6,072 nucleotides of DNA from Caulobacteraceae bacterium (GCA_020852035.1 JADZBR010000376.1:1-6072), one strand, 5' to 3'; shown: positions 1 to 5,794, counted from the stretch's first letter. The notes: generated by a model from the sequence alone, not told the origin. Numbers and translations: made by a program.

Positions 1-1945
1 GGTGCGGATCCGCGGCGTCGAGCGGGTCACCGACCAGTACCTGCAGAAGGCCGACCTTACCGCGGTGGCCGACCTCGGCCGCTGGGAAATCCTTTCGCAG
101 TATCTCGATCGCGCCCAGGGGCTGTTCGGCGACCCGAGCGGCGAGGGCTTCTTCTTCAACAAGCTGGACGAAGCCTTCAACACCTTCGCGGCGGCGGCGG
201 ACGATCCCTCGTCGAGCCTGCTGCGCAGTCAGGCGGTCTCGCAGATGCAGGACTTCCTGAACGACGCCACCCGCATCGACAAGCAGATCGAGGGCCTGCA
301 GCGCGATGTGGACTCGCGCATCTCGGCCGGCATCGACCGGGCCAACGTCCTGTTGCGGCAGATCGACGGCCTGAACGCCGACAAAAGCCGCGCCAAGCTC
401 TCCAGCGGCGACGCGGCCGGCGCCGAGAACGTGCAGAGCCAGCTGATCGACGAGCTCAGCCAGCTGATCGACGTCAAGGTCGCCGAGCGGCCGGAGGGCG
501 GGGTGACCCTGCGCACCGCCGAGGGCTTCATGCTGGCCGGCGAGGGTGCGGCGACGCTGAAGTTCGAGAGTTCGGCCTCGACCGGCGGCTACATCAGCGT
601 CACCACAGCGGCCGGCGCCATCGCCCAGGCCACCGACTTCGCCGGCGGCGAGCTGCGCGGGCTCCTCGACCTGCGCGACCGCGAGCTGCCGGCGCTCTCC
701 GACCAGCTGGGCGAGTTCGTCAGCCGCGCGGCCGAGCAGCTGAACGCCGCCCACAACGCCGCCACCGCCGTGCCGGCGCCGGGGACGCTGACCGGGCGCA
801 ACACCGGCCTCGACCTGACCACGGCGATGACCGGCTTCACCGGCCGCACGACCCTGGCCATCGTCAACCAGGACGGGGTGATCCAGCGGCGGGTCGATAT
901 CGACTTCGACGCCGGGACGATGACCGTCGACGGCGCGGCCGGCCCAGGCTTCACGCCGGGGACCTTCCTGGCCAGCCTGAACACCGCGCTGACCGGCTAC
1001 GGCTCGGCCAATTTCGCCGGCGGGGCCTTGTCGATCAACGCGACGGCCGCCGGTAACGGCGTCGCCCTTGCCCAGGACTCTGCGAACCCCTCGGACAAGG
1101 CCGGCCGCGGCTTTTCCCACTTCTTCGGCCTCAACGACGTGATCCGCTCGACGGGGATCTCGACCTACGACAGCGGCCTGGCGCCCACCGACCCGCACGG
1201 CTTCACGCCGGGCGACGAGATCACCTTCAGCCTGGCGGACGCCAACGGCCGGCCGATCCGCGACATCACCGTCGCCGTGCCGGCCGGCGGAACGATGGCC
1301 GATCTGGTCAATGCGCTGAACTCCACCACCACCGGCGTCGGCTTCCACGGCCAGTTCACGCTGGATGAACGGGGCGCCCTGACCTTCGCCGGTTCGCCGC
1401 CGGCCTACGCCACCCTCTCGGTGGCCTCGGACGAGACCCTGCGCGGGGCGGGCGGGCCCTCGATGAGCCAGCTCTTCGGGCTGGGCGCCGAGCGGGAAGG
1501 GCGGGCGCAGCGCTACAATGTCGACGCCGGCGTGGTGAACGATCCGAAGAAGCTGGCCTTCGCCATGCTCGACCTGTCGGTGGCGGCAGGCGAATCCAGC
1601 CTGCGTCCCGGCGACGGCGACGGCGCGCGGCTGCTGGCCGGGGCGGGCGACGTGGTCGGCCCGTTCGCCAAGTCCGGCGGCCTGGGCGCGGTCTCCATGA
1701 CCCTGCAGCGCTATGCGTCGGAGTTCGGCGGCGCCATCGGCCGCAACGCCGCCGCCGCCGAGAATCGGGCGAACGGCGCGGCCGCGGTGCGCACCGAGGC
1801 CCAGCAGCGCCGCCAGTCGGTGGAGTCGGTCAACCTGGATGAGGAACTGGTGCGGCTGATGACCTACCAGCAGGCCTACAACGCCTCCTCGCGGCTGATC
1901 AACGCGGCGCGCGAGCTCTACGACACGCTTCTGGAGATGGTGTGA
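1..1945 (+). CDS. flgK: Flagellar hook-associated protein 1 (HAP1), 5'-truncated by window edge
   Basis: FlgK forms the first junction zone between the flagellar hook and the filament, outside the cell, after export by the flagellar type III system. The open frame enters from the left edge with no stop. The GTG at 2-4 is an internal Val codon, because the first visible residues (RIRGVERVTDQYL) match the family's conserved block that normally sits roughly 55-75 residues from the start. 647 residues are visible. Residues about 30-160 are helical and coiled-coil-like (D1-type). Residues about 260-500 are a variable, glycine/threonine-rich surface region that seems to contain two related modules (about 280-378 and 402-494). 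The C-terminus (about 605-647) has the classic rod/hook C-terminal signature: ESVNLDEELVRLMTYQQAYN, then ASSRLINAARELYDTLLEMV. The stop overlaps the flgL start (TGATG), so translation is probably coupled. The promoter and true start are outside the window. Identification is firm. Confidence 0.95.
   Translation, partial: VRIRGVERVTDQYLQKADLTAVADLGRWEILSQYLDRAQGLFGDPSGEGFFFNKLDEAFNTFAAAADDPSSSLLRSQAVSQMQDFLNDATRIDKQIEGLQRDVDSRISAGIDRANVLLRQIDGLNADKSRAKLSSGDAAGAENVQSQLIDELSQLIDVKVAERPEGGVTLRTAEGFMLAGEGAATLKFESSASTGGYISVTTAAGAIAQATDFAGGELRGLLDLRDRELPALSDQLGEFVSRAAEQLNAAHNAATAVPAPGTLTGRNTGLDLTTAMTGFTGRTTLAIVNQDGVIQRRVDIDFDAGTMTVDGAAGPGFTPGTFLASLNTALTGYGSANFAGGALSINATAAGNGVALAQDSANPSDKAGRGFSHFFGLNDVIRSTGISTYDSGLAPTDPHGFTPGDEITFSLADANGRPIRDITVAVPAGGTMADLVNALNSTTTGVGFHGQFTLDERGALTFAGSPPAYATLSVASDETLRGAGGPSMSQLFGLGAEREGRAQRYNVDAGVVNDPKKLAFAMLDLSVAAGESSLRPGDGDGARLLAGAGDVVGPFAKSGGLGAVSMTLQRYASEFGGAIGRNAAAAENRANGAAAVRTEAQQRRQSVESVNLDEELVRLMTYQQAYNASSRLINAARELYDTLLEMV
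1933..1936 (+). promoter_or_regulatory. Ribosome binding site deciding the flgL start
   Basis: GGAG sits inside the last codons of flgK, 8 nt before the ATG at 1945. An in-frame GTG at 1942 would be only 5 nt away. The ATG is preferred because it has the better spacing and gives the usual short FlgL N-terminus (MTTRVSTAGNY). Confidence 0.6.
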
Positions 1946-2877
1946 TGACCACCCGCGTCTCGACCGCCGGCAACTATTCCGCCGTCCTCGCCAATCTGAT
2001 GGCCGCCCAGGCCCGCCAGTCGCAGGCCGGCGACGTGGTGGCCAGCCAGAAGAACGGCACCGACCTGAAGGGCTACGCCAAGGACGCCGAGATGCTGACG
2101 TCCATGCGCTCGATCAACGCGCGCAACGCCGGCTACCTGGAGCAGCACAAGCAGATCGCCGACAAGCTGACGGTGCAGGACCTGGCCTTCACCCAATTGC
2201 AGGACTCCGCGCTCGGCATCCGCGACGCGCTCGCCTCGGCGGTGGCCAGCAACCGCGCCGACACCACCATGCAGGAACTGCAGGAGCACTTCCGCAACGC
2301 CATCGATTCCCTGAACATGCGCTACGGCGGCAAGTACCTGTTCGCCGGCGGGGCGGTGGACACCAAGCCGGTGACCGCCACCGACCTGGCCGACCTCACC
2401 GCCGCGCCGGCGGTGTCCGACCTCTTCCAGAACGACGACTATGCGGTGAAGTCGAAGATCGACGACGCCACCACCATCCGCACCGGCTTTCTGGCCGACG
2501 AGGTGGGCCAGCAGCTGTTCGAGGCGCTGGAGGCGATCCAGGCCTATCACGAAGGGCCGAACGGGCCGCTGACCGGCCAGCTGACCGACGATCAGGCCGA
2601 TTTCATCAAGGCCCAGCTCGGCGGGCTGGACGACATCCACGACCGGCTGATCACCGTCACCGCCCAGAACGGCCTGTTGCAGAACCGGGTCGACCAGGTG
2701 GCCGACGACGTGGGCGCCCGGCAGGACAGCCTCACCGGCATGATGGGCGACATCACCGACGCCGACATGGCCGAGGCGGTCAGCCGGCTACAGATGGCGC
2801 AGTTCTCCGTTCAGGCGTCCGCGCAGGTCTTCTCGATGCTGCAGGAGACCTCGCTGCTGAACTTCCTGAAGCTCTAG
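1945..2877 (+). CDS. flgL: Flagellar hook-associated protein 3 (HAP3)
   Basis: FlgL is the second hook-filament junction protein. It stacks on FlgK and provides the template on which flagellin polymerises. The product is 310 residues, within the usual range for the family. Like flagellin it has conserved helical ends and a variable middle. The N-terminal part (1-135) carries the MTTRVSTAGNYSAVLANLMAAQ start and the hallmark KYLFAGG at 130-136. The C-terminal part (about 265-310) has DADMAEAVSRLQMAQFSVQA followed by a helix ending in LLNFLKL, typical of the flagellin-like C-terminus needed for chaperone binding, export and assembly. The ATG shares its A with the flgK TGA, so the pair is co-translated and made in related amounts. 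No separate promoter is evident. The stop overlaps the opposing 65-codon gene by 4 bp, leaving no room for a terminator between them. Confident. Confidence 0.95.
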   Translation: MTTRVSTAGNYSAVLANLMAAQARQSQAGDVVASQKNGTDLKGYAKDAEMLTSMRSINARNAGYLEQHKQIADKLTVQDLAFTQLQDSALGIRDALASAVASNRADTTMQELQEHFRNAIDSLNMRYGGKYLFAGGAVDTKPVTATDLADLTAAPAVSDLFQNDDYAVKSKIDDATTIRTGFLADEVGQQLFEALEAIQAYHEGPNGPLTGQLTDDQADFIKAQLGGLDDIHDRLITVTAQNGLLQNRVDQVADDVGARQDSLTGMMGDITDADMAEAVSRLQMAQFSVQASAQVFSMLQETSLLNFLKL

Positions 2878-3071
2878 AAGCGCGCCGGCAGCGAGAACTC
2901 GCCGCCGATCCGGCCCACCAGGCGCGCGCCGTCCCATACCTCGACGGCGTGATGATCGCCCTGGATGGCCTGGGCGCCGTCCAGCGCGTCGCGATCGCTC
3001 GCATGCTCGCGAACCATCTCCTCGGCGATGCGTTCCTGGCGATTCAATACGTAAAGCCTATAAGAATTCAT
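2874..3071 (-). CDS. Small conserved-type alphaproteobacterial protein, function unknown
   Basis: 65 residues, soluble, no signal peptide or membrane segment. The start YRLYVLNRQERI looks like a beta hairpin. A charged helical stretch rich in Asp/Ala (about 19-35) follows, then HAVEVWDGARLVGRI (41-55), which reads as two more beta strands. From memory, this layout (short YR-hydrophobic opening, D-x(n)-A-L helix, then VEVW-x-G-x-R-L-V-x-R/G) recurs in many short uncharacterised alphaproteobacterial proteins; I could not search for it. The ATG is well supported by GGGGAG four bases upstream. The gene points away from mnmA and runs convergently into flgL, sharing a palindromic CTAG stop. No function can be assigned. 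Placement beside flagellar genes is not evidence of a flagellar role because the strand is opposite. Confidence 0.75.
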   Translation of the reverse strand: MNSYRLYVLNRQERIAEEMVREHASDRDALDGAQAIQGDHHAVEVWDGARLVGRIGGEFSLPARF

Positions 3072-3075
3072 GCGT

Positions 3076-3081
3076 CTCCCC
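3076..3081 (-). promoter_or_regulatory. Ribosome binding site of the 65-codon gene
   Basis: On the minus strand GGGGAG lies 4 nt before the ATG at 3071-3069. This strong Shine-Dalgarno is the main evidence that the short reading frame is a real translated gene. Confidence 0.6.
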
Positions 3082-3209
3082 GTGAAACTTCAGGCGGGAG
3101 CGCGCTATGTCTCTCAGTCGTCGGCGCCCAAGGCTCTGCCGACAATGCGAAAACTATACGCCTCTTATTGCAATCGGCCTAGTAAACTCTTTGCGGTCTT
3201 TGTGCGTCG

Positions 3210-3226
3210 ACTTCACGACACTTCAC
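3210..3226 (+). repeat. Direct repeat ACTTCAC x2, possible operator
   Basis: ACTTCAC occurs at 3210-3216 and again at 3220-3226, start-to-start distance 10 bp, about one helical turn. It lies 60-77 bp upstream of the mnmA ATG in the non-coding region. Same-face spacing would suit a protein binding site, but a 7-bp repeat can arise by chance. Confidence 0.25.
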
Positions 3227-3272
3227 AGCCCCGCGCCGGTGACGCCGGAATGGCCTTTTGGCCGCTTGCACC

Positions 3273-3279
3273 CTAAATA
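3273..3279 (+). promoter_or_regulatory. Possible -10 element of a leaderless mnmA transcript
   Basis: The hexamer CTAAAT/TAAATA stands out in GC-rich surroundings and ends 7-8 nt before the mnmA ATG, where a transcription start would fall on or next to the start codon. No purine-rich Shine-Dalgarno is present in that gap. No good -35 hexamer is visible about 17 bp upstream, so the call is tentative. Confidence 0.3.
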
Positions 3280-3286
3280 GCCGCCG

Positions 3287-4435
3287 ATGACCGCCGTGCT
3301 CGCCCACGACCGCCTGATCGACGCGACCCGCGAGGCCGTGGGCCTGCCCGCGGGAACGCGCGTGCTCGCGGCCATGTCCGGCGGGGTGGACTCCACGGTG
3401 ACGGCGGCGCTGCTGGCGCGGGCCGGCTATGACGTGGTGGGCGTGACCCTGCAGCTCTACGACCACGGGGCGGCGATCCAGAAGAAGGGCGCCTGCTGCG
3501 CCGGCCAGGATATCCACGACGCGCGGCAGGCCGCCGAGGCGCTGGGCGTTCCGCACTATGTGCTGGACTACGAGAGCCGCTTCCGCGAGGCGGTGATCGA
3601 GGAGTTCGCCGACGCCTACCTGCGCGGCGAGACGCCGATCCCCTGCGTGCGCTGCAACCAGACGGTCAAGTTCCACGACCTGCTGGACGTGGCGCGCGAC
3701 CTGGGCGCGGCGGCGATGGCCACCGGGCACTATGTGCGGCGCAAGGACGGCCCGGGCGGGCCGCAGCTGCATCGGGCGATCGATCCGGCCCGCGACCAGA
3801 GCTACTTCCTCTTCGCCACCACCCGGGCGCAGCTGGCCGACCTGCGCTTTCCGCTCGGCGGCTTGCAGAAGCCGGAGGTGCGGCGCGTGGCGGCCGAACT
3901 CGGGCTGGGCGTCGCCGACAAGCCGGACAGCCAGGACATCTGCTTCGTGCCGGAGGGGCGCTACACCACGATCATCGACAAGCTGCGCCCGCATGGGGCC
4001 GAGCCGGGCGAGATCGTGCACCTCGACGGCCGGGTGCTCGGCCGCCACGAGGGTGTGACGCGCTACACCATCGGCCAGCGGCGCGGGCTGAACGTGGCGG
4101 TGGGCGATCCGCTGTTCGTGGTGCGGATCGACGCCGACGCGCGGCAGGTGATCGTCGGGCCGCGCGAGGCGTTGCTGACGCGGTCGCTGACGCTGAAGGA
4201 AACGAACTGGCTCGGCGACGAGCCGGACCTCGCCGCCGCCGAAGGGCGCGCGGTGCTGGCCCGCGTGCGCTCGACGCGCGAGCCGGTCGCCGGGCGCATC
4301 GCCGGCGCCGGGGTGGTGTTCGACACGCCCGAGGAAGGGGTGGCGCCGGGCCAGGCCTGCGCCCTCTACGACCCGGCCGACACGACGCGGGTGCTCGGCG
4401 GCGGCTTCATCGAAGCGACGGTGCAGGCAGAGTAG
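3287..4435 (+). CDS. mnmA: tRNA-specific 2-thiouridylase MnmA (TrmU)
   Basis: MnmA adenylates U34 of tRNA-Lys, tRNA-Glu and tRNA-Gln and replaces the 2-oxygen with sulfur, giving s2U34, which is needed for accurate decoding. It is cytoplasmic. The 382-residue product is slightly longer than E. coli MnmA because of an N-terminal extension. Visible motifs are the PP-loop ATP site SGGVDS (31-36), the insert KKGACCAGQDIHDAR (66-80), TPIPCVRCNQTVKF (116-129), ATGHYVRR (145-152), RDQSYFLF (169-176), DSQDICFVPEG (214-224) and TIGQRRGL (261-268). The C-terminal beta-barrel domain runs from about 275 to 380. By alignment with the E. coli enzyme, C123 is the nucleophile and C219 carries the persulfide. 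C120 makes a CxxC with C123. The start at 3287 is chosen because it gives a normal N-terminus; no Shine-Dalgarno precedes it. A hairpin follows 4 nt after the stop. Very confident. Confidence 0.97.
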   Translation: MTAVLAHDRLIDATREAVGLPAGTRVLAAMSGGVDSTVTAALLARAGYDVVGVTLQLYDHGAAIQKKGACCAGQDIHDARQAAEALGVPHYVLDYESRFREAVIEEFADAYLRGETPIPCVRCNQTVKFHDLLDVARDLGAAAMATGHYVRRKDGPGGPQLHRAIDPARDQSYFLFATTRAQLADLRFPLGGLQKPEVRRVAAELGLGVADKPDSQDICFVPEGRYTTIIDKLRPHGAEPGEIVHLDGRVLGRHEGVTRYTIGQRRGLNVAVGDPLFVVRIDADARQVIVGPREALLTRSLTLKETNWLGDEPDLAAAEGRAVLARVRSTREPVAGRIAGAGVVFDTPEEGVAPGQACALYDPADTTRVLGGGFIEATVQAE

Positions 4436-4439
4436 GCGC

Positions 4440-4470
4440 AAATCCTCCCCCGTTACACGGGGGAGGATTT
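4440..4470 (+). terminator. Perfect 13-bp hairpin after mnmA, likely terminator
   Basis: The left arm (4440-4452) and right arm (4458-4470) are perfect reverse complements around a 5-nt loop, TTACA. The stem is very GC-rich in the middle (CCTCCCCCG) with AAAT/ATTT ends, so the T-run is only three bases, supplied by the stem itself. It lies 4 nt after the mnmA stop and would work about equally on both strands. It also resembles the CCTCCCCC/GGGGGAGG intergenic repeats I recall from Caulobacteraceae genomes, so it may be a dispersed element acting as a terminator. Confidence 0.6.
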
Positions 4471-4475
4471 CATCG

Positions 4476-4500
4476 CTCCCTCCCCACAAGGGGGAGGGAG
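4476..4500 (+). repeat. Second perfect hairpin, overlapping the thiolase ribosome binding site
   Basis: A 10-bp perfect stem, CTCCCTCCCC (4476-4485) with GGGGAGGGAG (4491-4500), closes a 5-nt loop ACAAG. It begins 5 nt after the first hairpin and has the same pyrimidine-arm/purine-arm composition. Its right arm contains the Shine-Dalgarno for the next gene. It may be a copy of a dispersed palindromic repeat, a translational control element, or both. Confidence 0.5.
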
Positions 4501-4502
4501 GG
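4493..4502 (+). promoter_or_regulatory. Ribosome binding site of the thiolase gene, mostly inside a hairpin stem
   Basis: The purine run GGAGGGAGGG gives GGAGG 9 nt, or GGAGGG 4 nt, before the ATG at 4507. Most of it is base-paired in the stem ending at 4500. It favours the ATG at 4507 over the in-frame ATG at 4516. Confidence 0.5.
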
Positions 4503-4506
4503 TTAT

Positions 4507-5706
4507 ATGCGCTGCATGACCCAAACCTCCTCCGATCCCATCGTCATCGCTTCCTACGCCCGCACGCCGATGGGCGGCTTCCAGGGCGCGCTGGGCAGCG
4601 TCCCCGCCACCGAGCTCGGCGCCGCGGCGGTGAAAGCCGCCGTCGAGCGGGCCGGCGTCGCGCCGGAGAAGGTCGAGCAGATCTTCATGGGCTGCGTGCT
4701 GCCCGCCGGGCTCGGCCAGGCGCCGGCCCGGCAGGCGGCGCTGGGCGCGGGCCTGCCGAGCTCGGTGGAGGCGACCACCGTCAACAAGATGTGCGGCTCG
4801 GGCCTGCAGGCGGCGATGATGGCGCACGACGCCCTGGCCGCCGGAACCGCCGACATCATCGTCGCCGGCGGCATGGAGAGCATGAGCGGGGCGCCCTATC
4901 TGCTGGCCAAGCACCGTGGCGGGGCGCGGATCGGCCACGACAGGGTGCTGGACTCCATGTATCTGGACGGGCTGGAGGACGCCTATGAACCGGGCCGGCT
5001 GATGGGGTCCTTCGCGGAGGAGTCGGCGAAGCATTACCAGTTCACCCGCGAGCAGCAGGACGCCTACGCCGTCTCCAGCCTGGCCCGCGCGCGCCAGGCG
5101 CAGGAGAGCGGCGCCTTCGACCGCGAGATCGTCGCCGTCGAAGTGAAGGGCCGCAGGGGCGTCGAAACGGTCGCCGCCGACGAGCAGCCGGGCAAGGCCG
5201 ATCCGGCGAAGATCCCGACCCTGCGCCCCGCCTTCGCGCCCGATGGCACGATCACCGCCGCCAACGCCTCCTCGATCAGCGACGGCGCCGCCGCCGTCGT
5301 GCTGACCCGCGCCTCGGTCGCCGAGGCGTTGGGCCTGACCCCGGTGGCCCGGGTGGTGGCCCACGCCGCCCACGCCCATGAGCCCGGCCTCTTCACCACC
5401 GCGCCCGTGCCGGCGATGCAGAAGGCGCTGGCCAGGGCCGGCTGGAACGTCGGCGACGTCGATCTGTGGGAGGTCAACGAAGCCTTCGCCGTGGTGGCGA
5501 TGATCGCCGAGCGCGAGCTGGGCCTGGATCGCGACCGACTGAACGTGCACGGCGGCGCCTGCGCTCTCGGCCACCCGATCGGCGCGTCCGGCGCGCGCAT
5601 CCTGGCCACCCTGCTCAGCGCCTTGGAGACCCACGGCGGCAAGCGGGGCATGGCCTCGCTCTGCATCGGCGGCGGCGAGGCCGTGGCGATGGCGGTGGAG
5701 GTTTGA
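4507..5706 (+). CDS. Acetyl-CoA C-acetyltransferase (thiolase II family)
   Basis: A thiolase that condenses two acetyl-CoA to acetoacetyl-CoA, or splits 3-ketoacyl-CoA in the reverse direction. It is soluble and normally a homotetramer. The product is 399 residues, close to the family's usual length of about 393. The N-terminal domain opens with PIVIASYARTPMGGF. The nucleophilic cysteine is C96 in VNKMCGSG, and GGMESMS is at 121-127. The remaining catalytic residues are the NEAF motif (324-327), H356 in ALGHPIG and C386 in LCIGGGEA. All catalytic residues are present, so the enzyme should be active. The start at 4507 has the best Shine-Dalgarno; ATG 4516 would give the more usual MTQTSSDPIV beginning and remains possible. 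It follows mnmA by 71 bp holding two hairpins. Substrate could be acetoacetyl-CoA (phaA/atoB-like) or longer ketoacyl-CoA; no phaB or fadB-type partner is visible, so I give no symbol. Confidence 0.93.
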   Translation: MRCMTQTSSDPIVIASYARTPMGGFQGALGSVPATELGAAAVKAAVERAGVAPEKVEQIFMGCVLPAGLGQAPARQAALGAGLPSSVEATTVNKMCGSGLQAAMMAHDALAAGTADIIVAGGMESMSGAPYLLAKHRGGARIGHDRVLDSMYLDGLEDAYEPGRLMGSFAEESAKHYQFTREQQDAYAVSSLARARQAQESGAFDREIVAVEVKGRRGVETVAADEQPGKADPAKIPTLRPAFAPDGTITAANASSISDGAAAVVLTRASVAEALGLTPVARVVAHAAHAHEPGLFTTAPVPAMQKALARAGWNVGDVDLWEVNEAFAVVAMIAERELGLDRDRLNVHGGACALGHPIGASGARILATLLSALETHGGKRGMASLCIGGGEAVAMAVEV

Positions 5707-5707
5707 G

Positions 5708-5794
5708 GTGATCACCATCCGCAAACCCCTCGCGACCGCCATCTACATCTACACCGACACCAACGTATCCGGCGTAATCCCCGCCACCTCATAA
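5708..5794 (+). other. Possible 28-codon ORF or gene remnant behind the thiolase
   Basis: A GTG at 5708, directly after the thiolase TGA, is preceded by GGAGG (5697-5701) at 6-nt spacing. It opens a frame reading VITIRKPLATAIYIYTDTNV and ending at TAA 5792-5794. 24 of its 27 non-start sense codons end in C or G. From 5749 onward it is antisense to the GntR-type gene, whose third positions coincide, so bias there is not independent. The part before 5749 is biased on its own. I do not recognise the peptide. It may be chance, a coupled micropeptide, or the 5' stub of a lost operon gene. Confidence 0.15.

Larger units (their letters stand above)
3072..3286. other. Divergent intergenic region between the 65-codon gene and mnmA
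   Basis: 215 bp, clearly less GC-rich than the flanking genes, especially 3141-3215. It must hold promoters for both divergent genes. Candidate elements are a minus-strand TATAGT (complement of 3153-3158) without a well-spaced -35, a 7-bp direct repeat at 3210-3226, a small GGCC-TTTT-GGCC inverted repeat at 3252-3263, and an A/T-rich hexamer at 3273-3279 just before mnmA. Short frames readable across it (for example from 3070 +) have no family resemblance and appear to be chance. Confidence 0.6.

Noticed and set aside
2..4. GTG at the left edge as the start of flgK
   Set aside because: The encoded sequence begins in the middle of a conserved FlgK block, so the gene must start upstream of the window.
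1918..2640. 240-codon minus-strand frame opposite flgL
   Set aside because: Val/Gly/His-rich shadow of flgL with no start signals or family features.
3252..3263. GGCC-TTTT-GGCC inverted repeat as a terminator
   Set aside because: The stem is only 4 bp, has no following T-run, and lies just upstream of mnmA where no transcript needs to end.
3070..3276. Plus-strand 68-codon frame in the divergent intergenic region
   Set aside because: It has no ribosome site, no codon bias typical of this genome and no recognisable similarity.
3072..3286. CtrA boxes (TTAA-N7-TTAA) or GANTC methylation sites controlling the intergenic genes
   Set aside because: I found neither motif in the intergenic region; the GANTC sites I saw lie inside coding sequence.
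3179..4489. 436-codon open frame on the minus strand opposite mnmA
   Set aside because: It is antisense to a certain gene, rich in His/Arg/Gly as expected from the complement of GC3-biased codons, and matches no family I recognise.
4436..4506. CRISPR-like or phage attachment repeat in the mnmA-thiolase spacer
   Set aside because: There are only two palindromes, with no regular spacers, no tRNA and no integrase; simple hairpins explain it.
4453..5742. 429-codon open frame on the minus strand opposite the thiolase
   Set aside because: Same explanation: the opposing strand holds an intact thiolase with all catalytic motifs, and the antisense product is low-complexity.
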